A stretch of DNA of 64,000 nt, taken from positions 39,717 through 103,716 of the forward strand of contig SUYY01000001.1 in NCBI GenBank assembly GCA_015060205.1, in the 5' to 3' direction. Positions 55,968 through 64,000 of the stretch are shown piece after piece. The notes below the pieces were generated by a model. It had not been told where the DNA came from, did not search any database, and saw only the letters and a program-made list of their open reading frames with translations. This DNA comes from Bacteroidales bacterium (GTDB taxonomy: Bacteria; Bacteroidota; Bacteroidia; Bacteroidales; UBA932). Position 1 is the first letter of the stretch, and every line of letters begins with the position of its first letter. Made by a program: the position numbers and the translations under genes.

Positions 55968-58900
55968 AGCATTGTCGAAGAGAGGCTGCTCAAGGCCTTC
56001 ATCCATGATGTTCTTGAACAGATTACCTTCGTAACGCTCTGTATGTCCCATCTTTCCGAGTATCTGACCGTTCCTGCTTATGATACCCTCGATAGCGTAG
56101 TATGAACCGTTAGGATTGTATGGAGATTCCATTGTAGGTTCCTCTTCGAGAGGGTCGACATACTGGAACGCCACCTGTCCGTTTGCAAAGAGTTCCTTTG
56201 CGAGTTCCTCGTTCACAACGAACTTGCCTTCACCGTGGCTCACTGCGATAGTATGGAGGTCGCCGATTGCGAAGTCCTTGAGCCAAGGAGAGTTGGCGGT
56301 AGCGACACGGGTAGTGACAATCTGTGAGATATGGCGGTTGATATCGTTGCGGAAGAGGGTCGGGCTGTCCTTTGTCACCTGACCGAGGCGGCCATAAGGA
56401 AGCAGACCTGATTTCACCAGAGCCTGGAAACCGTTACATATACCGAGTATAAGTCCGCCACGGTCGAGAAGTGCGTGGATAGCATCTGCTATCACCTTGT
56501 TGTTCAGTACATTTGCAATGAACTTGCCGCTTCCGTCCGGCTCGTCACCGGCTGAGAATCCACCGCAGATCATAAATATATGACACTCGTCGATATTCTT
56601 CTTCATCTCGGCAATAGAACGGAATATGTCATCCTCTGTAAGGTTGCAGAACACGCTCATGCGCACCTCGGCACCGGCATTGCGCCATGCCTTTGCAGAA
56701 TCGTAGTCGCAGTTTGTTCCCGGGAATACAGGAAGATATGCAATCGGCGTCTGCACCGGCTCACCCTTGTACTTGAGTTCCGCCTTCTTGGCCTTGTAAG
56801 GCTTGAAGCCATCCATGCCTGCAGGAACAAGTTCCTTGTGATATGCCTCCGCTGTGTCAGGATATACCTGCGCGAACTTGGCACCGTTCGCTTCTATGAG
56901 TTCGAAGATATCGAACTTGACTCCATTGATTGTGAGTTCGCTGTCCTCTCCGTCTGTAACCTCTCCGATGAGGACCGCATTCGGATAGTCAAGTTCTCCC
57001 TCAGCCTCGACAAGGATGGAACCGTAACCATAGTTGAAGAGTTCCTTCTCGTCGCACTTGATCCTGGCGTCGAGACCGTTACCGAAGGACATCTTGCAGA
57101 CTGCCTCGGCGAGACCTCCGAATCCGAGAGCATAGGCAGAGACTATATTGTCGGCCTGAACCTGCTCGTGGATATATTTCCAGTTAGCCTTAAGTTGTTC
57201 TACATCAGGCATATAGTTAGCAAGAGGAGTATGCTTTACGAGATAGAGCCTGTTGCCTTCGTACTTGAGTTCCGGTGAAATCACCTGCTCGGCGTCCACT
57301 GTGGTGATACCGAACGCCATGAGCATAGGTGGAACGTTGATGTTCTCGAAAGTTCCGCTCATGGAGTCCTTTCCTCCGATTGAAGGAAGACCGAATTCAA
57401 CCTGCATCTTGAGCGCTCCGAGAAGAGCGGAAAGCGGCTTGCCCCAAGACTTGCGGTCTGTCATCCTCTCGAAATATTCCTGATAAGAAAAACGCATCTT
57501 CTCATATGAAGCACCTGCTGCAACGACCTTCGAACAAGCCTCCACCACGGCATATGCGGCTCCATGATATGGACTCCAACTTGCGATGAAAGGATTGTAT
57601 CCGAATGCCATCACGGATGCTGTGTCTGTATATCCGTCGGTCGGAAGTTTCTGGACAGAAACCTGGGTCTCAGTGGTCTGAAGCATACCTCCGAACGGCA
57701 TGAGGACTGTCGAGCGGCCGATAGTCGAGTCGAACATCTCGATAAGTCCCTTCTGTGAGGTCACATTAGGATCCTGAAGGTTGTTGAACACCTTTTCCTT
57801 GAGGTCGGCACCTTCCACATTACGCTCGAACGGATTCTTCTGCTCGACCGCACCTACTGTAGCCTTGGCATAATGCTTCGCTCCGGCACTGTCGATGAAC
57901 TCGCGTGAAAGGTCCACAACGACCTTGTCACCGTTGAACATACGCATGCGACGCCTGTCTGTCACGTCTGCTACATGTGTCACCTCGACGTTCTCGCTTG
58001 CGCAATATGCCATCATCGCCTCCTTGTCCTTTGCCTCGATCACGACAGACATACGCTCCTGAGACTCACTGATTGCAAGTTCAGTGGAGTTAAGTCCGCT
58101 GTATTTTACAGGAACCCTGTCGAGATATATGTCAAGGCCGTCTGTAAGTTCACCGATAGCCACGCTGACACCACCGGCACCGAAGTCGTTTGATTTCTTG
58201 ATGAGCCTTGTAACCTCAGGACGGCGGAAAAGCCTCTGGAGTTTTCTTTCCTCAGGCGCATTTCCCTTCTGAACCTCGCTGCCGCAAGTCTCGAGAGACT
58301 CTTCGGTGTGTTCTTTTGAAGAACCTGTCGCTCCACCTACTCCGTCACGTCCGGTGCGACCGCCAAGGAGAAGAACCACATCTCCCGGTGCAGGACTTTC
58401 GCGACGGACGCTGTCTGCCTTCACCGCACCGACCACAGCACCTACCTCAAGACGCTTCGCAACATATCCCTCGTGATACACCTCACGCACATGGGTCGTT
58501 GCAAGACCGATCTGGTTACCGTAACTTGAATATCCGTGTGCAGCCTTGCGTGAGATGATGCTCTGCGGGAGTTTACCGGCCATTGTGTCCGCTACAGGAA
58601 GGTAGATGTCGCCTGCTCCTGTGACACGCATTGCCTGGTAGACATATGCACGGCCTGAAAGCGGGTCACGGATGGCACCGCCAAGACATGTTGCGGCTCC
58701 ACCGAAAGGCTCGATCTCAGTAGGATGGTTGTGGGTCTCGTTCTTGAACTGAAGAAGCCATTTCTCTGTAGTCATCTCACCGTTGTCATCCACGACATCC
58801 ACGTCCACATATATGCTGCATGCATTATTCTCCTCGCTCACTTCCATATCGTCAAGAAGTCCCTTGCTCTTGAGGTAGCGCGCACCGATGCATGCCATAT

Positions 58901-59702
58901 CCATGAGGTTCAGGCCCTTGTTCTCCCTTCCGAGTTCCTTGCGGATCTTCATGTAGAGGTTGAGGGTTCCGTCAATCTCATCCTTCAGGAAGGACTCTTC
59001 GATATTGATATCCTCAAGTTCCGTGGTGAATGTGGTGTGACGGCAATGGTCACTCCAATATGTATCGAGAATACGGAGTTCAGTCTCGAACGGATCACGT
59101 CCCTCAGCCTTGAAATAATTCACCACCTCACGAAGGTCATCTGCATTCATTGCAAGTCCCATCTTCTTGCAATATGGCGCAAGTTCTTCTTCCGCAAGCG
59201 CTGTCAGTCCTTCGAGAACAGGGACAGGAGCGACCTTAGGCTGCTCCATTTCCGTAAGTCTGGCAAGATCCTTCTCGCGGGACTCCACGGCATTGATATA
59301 ATATTTCTTGATCTTGGCGATAACCTCGTCAGATGTGTCTGAAGGGAGGATGATGAGTTTAGAACTCTTTATGCTCACCTGTGCAGAAGGGTCGATAAGG
59401 CGCACACAGTCTACCGCCGAAGCGGCACGCTGGTCAAACTGACCCGGAAGATATTCCACGGCAATATATTTTGCCCCTTCGAGATCACACTCGTCTGTCA
59501 CACTGTCTGTCACGATCTCTCCGAACACGCTGTAGCGGCTCTTCTCCAGAAGATCCTTGGAGAATCCGAAGAGGTCATACACATTAAGCAGACGCAGCGA
59601 TGCAAGGTCAAGTTGAAGGTTCTCGTTCAACTCACCCAGAAGGCTGCGCGCCTCCACCTGAAATTCAGGATACTTTTCTACGTAAATGCGATAATTGCTC
59701 AT
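55941..59702 (-). CDS. purL: phosphoribosylformylglycinamidine synthase
   Basis: YWSDHCRHTTF, FKNETHNHPTEIEPFGGAATCLGGAIRD, C-terminal glutaminase 'FPGTNCDYDSAKAW...ICNGFQALVKSGLLP'. Confidence 0.97.
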   Translation of the reverse strand: MSNYRIYVEKYPEFQVEARSLLGELNENLQLDLASLRLLNVYDLFGFSKDLLEKSRYSVFGEIVTDSVTDECDLEGAKYIAVEYLPGQFDQRAASAVDCVRLIDPSAQVSIKSSKLIILPSDTSDEVIAKIKKYYINAVESREKDLARLTEMEQPKVAPVPVLEGLTALAEEELAPYCKKMGLAMNADDLREVVNYFKAEGRDPFETELRILDTYWSDHCRHTTFTTELEDINIEESFLKDEIDGTLNLYMKIRKELGRENKGLNLMDMACIGARYLKSKGLLDDMEVSEENNACSIYVDVDVVDDNGEMTTEKWLLQFKNETHNHPTEIEPFGGAATCLGGAIRDPLSGRAYVYQAMRVTGAGDIYLPVADTMAGKLPQSIISRKAAHGYSSYGNQIGLATTHVREVYHEGYVAKRLEVGAVVGAVKADSVRRESPAPGDVVLLLGGRTGRDGVGGATGSSKEHTEESLETCGSEVQKGNAPEERKLQRLFRRPEVTRLIKKSNDFGAGGVSVAIGELTDGLDIYLDRVPVKYSGLNSTELAISESQERMSVVIEAKDKEAMMAYCASENVEVTHVADVTDRRRMRMFNGDKVVVDLSREFIDSAGAKHYAKATVGAVEQKNPFERNVEGADLKEKVFNNLQDPNVTSQKGLIEMFDSTIGRSTVLMPFGGMLQTTETQVSVQKLPTDGYTDTASVMAFGYNPFIASWSPYHGAAYAVVEACSKVVAAGASYEKMRFSYQEYFERMTDRKSWGKPLSALLGALKMQVEFGLPSIGGKDSMSGTFENINVPPMLMAFGITTVDAEQVISPELKYEGNRLYLVKHTPLANYMPDVEQLKANWKYIHEQVQADNIVSAYALGFGGLAEAVCKMSFGNGLDARIKCDEKELFNYGYGSILVEAEGELDYPNAVLIGEVTDGEDSELTINGVKFDIFELIEANGAKFAQVYPDTAEAYHKELVPAGMDGFKPYKAKKAELKYKGEPVQTPIAYLPVFPGTNCDYDSAKAWRNAGAEVRMSVFCNLTEDDIFRSIAEMKKNIDECHIFMICGGFSAGDEPDGSGKFIANVLNNKVIADAIHALLDRGGLILGICNGFQALVKSGLLPYGRLGQVTKDSPTLFRNDINRHISQIVTTRVATANSPWLKDFAIGDLHTIAVSHGEGKFVVNEELAKELFANGQVAFQYVDPLEEEPTMESPYNPNGSYYAIEGIISRNGQILGKMGHTERYEGNLFKNIMDEGLEQPLFDNAVAYFRGDL

Positions 59703-59784
59703 ATTATGTAAAGTCAAAAGGCGATATGCGGAGACACTGTCACCACACACCACCCATATCTGTTTATATTATTTCTTCATTTTT

Positions 59785-60252
59785 TCAGATCACAGCATCC
59801 AGCACCTTCTGTGTCTGTGCCTTCCTGAACTGACAGAGACGCTCCGAGAGACCTTCGTCAGCGAGGGCAAGGATCTGAGCCGCGAACAGGCCTGCATTCT
59901 TTGCGCCGTTGATTGCCATTGTCGCAACCGGAATACCTGCAGGCATCTGCACTATCGACAGAAGCGAATCCATTCCACCGAGAGCCTTGGTCTGGATAGG
60001 GACTCCGATCACCGGCACAGTGGTCATACCAGCCACAACTCCTGCCACATGAGCCGCTCCACCGGCTCCGGCGATGATGACACCTATTCCATTATCCTTT
60101 GCCGACTTGGCAAATTCGCACATAAGGTCCGGTGTACGGTGTGCGCTTATAACTTTCTTTACGACTTCCACCCCTAGATCTTCGAGGACGTTGATTGCCT
60201 GCGACATTATGTCAAGGTCGCTGGTCGAACCCATGATAACTGCTACTTTCAT
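59785..60252 (-). CDS. purE: N5-carboxyaminoimidazole ribonucleotide mutase
   Basis: [64 protein letters not shown]. Confidence 0.97.
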   Translation of the reverse strand: MKVAVIMGSTSDLDIMSQAINVLEDLGVEVVKKVISAHRTPDLMCEFAKSAKDNGIGVIIAGAGGAAHVAGVVAGMTTVPVIGVPIQTKALGGMDSLLSIVQMPAGIPVATMAINGAKNAGLFAAQILALADEGLSERLCQFRKAQTQKVLDAVI

Positions 60253-60352
60253 ATACTGGTTTTTTACGGCGGCAAAGATAGTCAATTTTCCAACATTTCC
60301 CACACGCGCAACGCGCATACGCACGAGAAAGGCCGAAAAGTTATCAACACAT

Positions 60353-61207
60353 CTATCTGTCGAATGTGCGGGAAAGGAAAGGAAGACAGATATACAGGGC
60401 CGAATGCCAGTATTCCCAGACATGCGCCCCCTCCCGGACACGGAACTCCAAAGGAATCCGGGCACTGTGCATCTCCCTGACAAAATCAAGATTGACACCG
60501 AGAAGATGGTCGTCATCTCCGCAGTCAACAAACCACTTCACTGTGCGTAACTGCTGCCTCACCTGATCATCTGCATTCCTGACATATGCCACGCAACTGT
60601 TCTCCTTCACCGACTCTCGCATGGCGTTCACAAGCGCATCCTTCGACGGCTCCCGTCCCGGAGCGATATCCACCAAGGCACTCATCGCATAGGCGGCACA
60701 GAAAAGTTCCGGATGCTTCTGCGCATAGGCTGTGGCACCACCTCCACCCATTGAAAGTCCCGCTATCGCACGATGCCCTTTGTCTGCGATGATGCGGTAT
60801 CTTCCTTCGACATGAGGCAGGAACTCCTGAAAGAAGAAATCCTCATATTTCCAGTCCTGATAATTGAAATATCCGTGCTTCGCCTTCGGGATATCTGCAT
60901 CGGCATCAGGAAAGACGACTATCATCTCTCGGATTTCCCCCGAAGCAGCAAGATAGTCCAGGACCTCCTTTACGCGACCCCTGCTGTTCCAGTTTTCATG
61001 ATCGCCGTTCAAACCGTGAAGAAGATACAGGACAGGATATGACTTGTCCTGATTTTCCTGATAGTTCTTCGGGAGATAGACATTGTAAGGCCTGTGACCT
61101 TTCAAGACATCGCTGTACAGACTGTCGGTCAGCATACTGCTTTTCTTCTGGGCTGACACGGCTATCGCCATGCAGGCAAAGATGAAGACAAGAACACTTC
61201 TTTTCAT
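60353..61207 (-). CDS. secreted esterase / alpha-beta hydrolase (esterase D-like)
   Basis: Signal peptide; [32 protein letters not shown]. Confidence 0.9.
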   Translation of the reverse strand: MKRSVLVFIFACMAIAVSAQKKSSMLTDSLYSDVLKGHRPYNVYLPKNYQENQDKSYPVLYLLHGLNGDHENWNSRGRVKEVLDYLAASGEIREMIVVFPDADADIPKAKHGYFNYQDWKYEDFFFQEFLPHVEGRYRIIADKGHRAIAGLSMGGGGATAYAQKHPELFCAAYAMSALVDIAPGREPSKDALVNAMRESVKENSCVAYVRNADDQVRQQLRTVKWFVDCGDDDHLLGVNLDFVREMHSARIPLEFRVREGAHVWEYWHSALYICLPFLSRTFDR

Positions 61208-61260
61208 AAATGATTCCTTTTCAGACAAAGATAAAATTAATATTCGTATATTTGCGGATT

Positions 61261-62823
61261 ATGCATGAAATTACACTTAAAATGAGAGAATTATATATAA
61301 CAAACTCGCTTTCGAGGAAGAAGGAAATCTTCAAGCCTATCAACGAGGGACATGTCGGACTGTATGTCTGCGGTCCTACGGTCTACGGTGACGCACATCT
61401 TGGACATGCACGTCCCGGCGTAACCTATGACGTATTCGTGAAACTGCTCAAGCATCTTGGATACAAGGTGCGTTATGTGCGCAACATCACCGATGTAGGC
61501 CATCTGGAGCACGACGCCGACGAAGGAGAGGACAAGATTGCAAAGAAGGCACGTCTGGAGCAGTTGGAGCCTATGGAGGTGGTTCAGAGGTGCACTCTCG
61601 CCTATCACGAGGCAATGCGAATGCTCAATGTCGCACCGCCATCAATCGAGCCACGCGCTTCCGGACACATCATCGAGCAGATCGACCTTGTGAAGAAGAT
61701 CCTGGATGCGGGATATGCATATGAAAGCAACGGTTCGATATATTTCGACGTACTGAAATATGACGCAGACCATAAGTACGGAGTCCTTTCCGGACGCACT
61801 CTTGACGAAGTGAAGGAAGGCACACGCGACCTTGACGGACAGCAGGACAAGAGGGCTTCATATGATTTCGCATTGTGGAAGAAGGCTTCTCCGGAGCATA
61901 TCATGCGCTGGCCTTCCCCTTGGAGCGACGGATTCCCGGGATGGCATCTGGAGTGCTCGGCGATGAGCGAGAAATACCTTGGAAAGGAATTTGACATACA
62001 TGGCGGCGGAATGGACCTTCTGTTCCCGCATCATGAGTGCGAGATAGCACAGAACACAGCCTCACGCGGCTGCAGCGGAGTGAAGTACTGGATGCACAAC
62101 AACATGATCACCATCGAAGGAAAGAAGATGGGCAAATCCCTCGGAAACTTCATCACTCTTCCGGAACTGTTTGCCGGACGTCATGAGAAACTGGAGCAGG
62201 CATACAGCCCTATGACCGTGAGATTCTTCATTCTTCAGGCACACTACAGAGGCACTCTGGACTTCAGCAATGAGGCTCTTCAGGCTGCAGAAAAGGGATT
62301 GAAGAGAATCATGCAGGCCGGTAAGGACCTTCGCGCCCTCGCTTCCGCATGCGGAGTCCAGGCAGCACCGGCGCTTGCTTACGGAGAGTTCGTTTCCGCT
62401 GTCGCACCGGACACAGTTTCCGCATCGAACGCAGAGGTCCGCGCTCTGATCGAAGGCGTCTACGAGGCTCTCTGCGATGACCTCAACACGCCTATAGCAC
62501 TGTCACTTGTCTTTGACGCAGTACGCATCATAAACACTGCAAAGGACAAGAAGATCAGCCTTGATACTTCTGATTACCAAGCACTTGTATCACTTTTCGA
62601 CAATATCGTATACGGCGTTCTGGGCCTGCGTGACGAGGAGGCATCCGATGGCGGAAAGACAGTCAAGACCATTGACGGACTCGTAGGCATGGTTCTGGAA
62701 CAGCGCAAGGCTGCAAAGGCTGCCAAAGACTGGGCGACTTCAGACCGCATCCGAGATGAACTCAAGGCTCTTGGCATCCAGATCAAGGACACAAAGGACG
62801 GAACAGAATGGACATTGGAATAG
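61261..62823 (+). CDS. cysS: cysteinyl-tRNA synthetase
   Basis: [72 protein letters not shown]; start could also be 61282. Confidence 0.96.
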   Translation: MHEITLKMRELYITNSLSRKKEIFKPINEGHVGLYVCGPTVYGDAHLGHARPGVTYDVFVKLLKHLGYKVRYVRNITDVGHLEHDADEGEDKIAKKARLEQLEPMEVVQRCTLAYHEAMRMLNVAPPSIEPRASGHIIEQIDLVKKILDAGYAYESNGSIYFDVLKYDADHKYGVLSGRTLDEVKEGTRDLDGQQDKRASYDFALWKKASPEHIMRWPSPWSDGFPGWHLECSAMSEKYLGKEFDIHGGGMDLLFPHHECEIAQNTASRGCSGVKYWMHNNMITIEGKKMGKSLGNFITLPELFAGRHEKLEQAYSPMTVRFFILQAHYRGTLDFSNEALQAAEKGLKRIMQAGKDLRALASACGVQAAPALAYGEFVSAVAPDTVSASNAEVRALIEGVYEALCDDLNTPIALSLVFDAVRIINTAKDKKISLDTSDYQALVSLFDNIVYGVLGLRDEEASDGGKTVKTIDGLVGMVLEQRKAAKAAKDWATSDRIRDELKALGIQIKDTKDGTEWTLE

Positions 62824-62910
62824 TCCTGACGATAACCGGCAGAACAAACTTGGAGAATTGATTTCAGAACATCACAGACTTACAATTTTCAAAATTCCAG
62901 TCAGAATCAC

Positions 62911-63279
62911 ATGAAATTCATCGGAAACATATTATGGCTTATTCTCGGCGGCATCATAATAAGCCTCTACTACGCTCTGGTCGGACTTCTCTTCTGCATC
63001 ACCATCATCGGCATTCCGTTCGGTGTGCAGTTGTTCAAGATGGCCGGGCTTGCTCTCTGGCCTTTCGGACGTGAGGTGACAGCAGGTCCCAATGACACAG
63101 GATGCCTTGCCGTGATAATGAACATCATCTGGATAGTTTTCGGAGGCGTCGAAATCGCCCTCCTTCATCTGGGATTCGGAATATTCTGCTGCCTCACCAT
63201 CGTAGGCATCCCGTTCGGACTCCAGCACTTCAAGATGATGCTTCTTTCGTTCGTTCCTTTCGGGAAGCAGATATCTTAA
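62911..63279 (+). CDS. YccF domain-containing inner membrane protein
   Basis: Duplicated 'LLFCITIIGIPFGVQLFKMAGLALWPFGREV' / 'IFCCLTIVGIPFGLQHFKMMLLSFVPFGKQI'. Confidence 0.88.
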   Translation: MKFIGNILWLILGGIIISLYYALVGLLFCITIIGIPFGVQLFKMAGLALWPFGREVTAGPNDTGCLAVIMNIIWIVFGGVEIALLHLGFGIFCCLTIVGIPFGLQHFKMMLLSFVPFGKQIS

Positions 63280-63283
63280 ATGA

Positions 63284-63373
63284 CACCTGTTACGGTTTAG
63301 TTGGGAAAGCGTAACAGGTGCCATGAAATTTTACCCCACCTGTTACGGTTTCATTGCGAAAGCGTAGCAGGTG
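63284..63373. repeat. two tandem REP-like palindromes
   Basis: CACCTGTTACG-gtttagttgggaaag-CGTAACAGGTG (63284-63320) and CACCTGTTACG-gtttcattgcgaaag-CGTAGCAGGTG (63337-63373). Confidence 0.85.
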
Positions 63374-63376
63374 GTT

Positions 63377-64000
63377 TTACACTACCCTATCTACTATTTC
63401 CGGGCTTAGTCTCGTAACCCTTGCAATCTGCTTGGCACCCGCCCCGAAATTACGTTTCATTAAGGTGCACAGTTTCACCCTGTCTTTCATCGGCAACTGA
63501 TATAGGGAACTGCACCCGAACTCCAGTCTGATAAGTTCACTCATCTGGGTCAGCAGTTCCTGGTCTGTCAATGTCACACTCTCCGTAATACCGAGACGCA
63601 CTTCGACATCATTCTCAACTTTTCTGGCAATAGACATCATCAGCCTCGCAGGATGACGGAATATATCCTCCACCACCTTTACGTTTACATAACATGAAGG
63701 GAGAATCATACCATTGTCATCCATCACATATGCAGTAGGCACGACCCTATGTGAACGAAGAACGCTAAGACGTTTCCTTACGCTCAAATCATTCAGCCTT
63801 ATCCCAGAGGGTTGATATGGTCCTCTGAAATACAGCGATATCGAGGACCATTCATAATGATAGGGCATCATGAACACACCTGCTGCAAGCGGATTGCGGA
63901 GGACATATGCTATCGCATTTTCCAGATATTCCCGACTGTCTATCATATCGATCTGAACATTCACATCTTTCAGTCCCTTACTTCCCCACAACCAAGTCTC
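63377..64000 (-). CDS. REP-associated tyrosine transposase (RAYT)-like protein, truncated at window edge
   Basis: YLENAIAYVLRNPLAAGVFMMPYHYEWSSISLYFRG (RAYT/Y1 C-terminal pattern); frame open through window end; adjacent REP-like palindromes. Confidence 0.78.
   Translation of the reverse strand, partial: ETWLWGSKGLKDVNVQIDMIDSREYLENAIAYVLRNPLAAGVFMMPYHYEWSSISLYFRGPYQPSGIRLNDLSVRKRLSVLRSHRVVPTAYVMDDNGMILPSCYVNVKVVEDIFRHPARLMMSIARKVENDVEVRLGITESVTLTDQELLTQMSELIRLEFGCSSLYQLPMKDRVKLCTLMKRNFGAGAKQIARVTRLSPEIVDRVV

Overview
The window looks like a Bacteroidales-type chromosome segment. Supporting signs are SpII lipoproteins, fimbrillin-like proteins, TTTG-N19-TAnnTTTG promoters and no tRNA/rRNA that I could recognise. 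Most of it is dense housekeeping sequence: uvrA, exbBD/tonB, rluB-like, era, topo IV A, aroK, PIF1-like helicase, recJ, lysS, dnaX, lptB, murA, murB, metG, purF/purL/purE, cysS. Non-housekeeping areas: (1) 1-7.2 kb: an S8 protease, lipoproteins, and two fimbrillin-like genes with unrelated C-terminal modules. Each of these two is preceded by a ~40-aa small ORF absent from the supplied ORF track (MACMQLYIYESPEIQILEINTEGILCGSNEIVNENEGYWE and MGTIHCYETPETTILEIEPEGIFCGSNEIVDENEGYWE). (2) ~27.74-32.95 kb: an AT-rich ~5.2-kb island that splits a PIN-type toxin gene; its N-terminal half lies at 33090-32950 and its C-terminal half at 27742-27263. The island carries a 67/68-bp-period hairpin repeat array, a Vsr endonuclease/C5-methyltransferase fusion, a HpaII-like restriction endonuclease, a DUF2806-like gene, and an orphan promoter leading into a foldable non-coding stretch. 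(3) Repeat biology: in-frame dispersed repeats inside murB and metG, twin hairpins at 45.5 kb, a hairpin-rich purL-purF spacer, and a RAYT-like transposase gene beside two tandem REP-like palindromes at the right edge. All calls come from reading the sequence and the ORF track; no homology searches were run.
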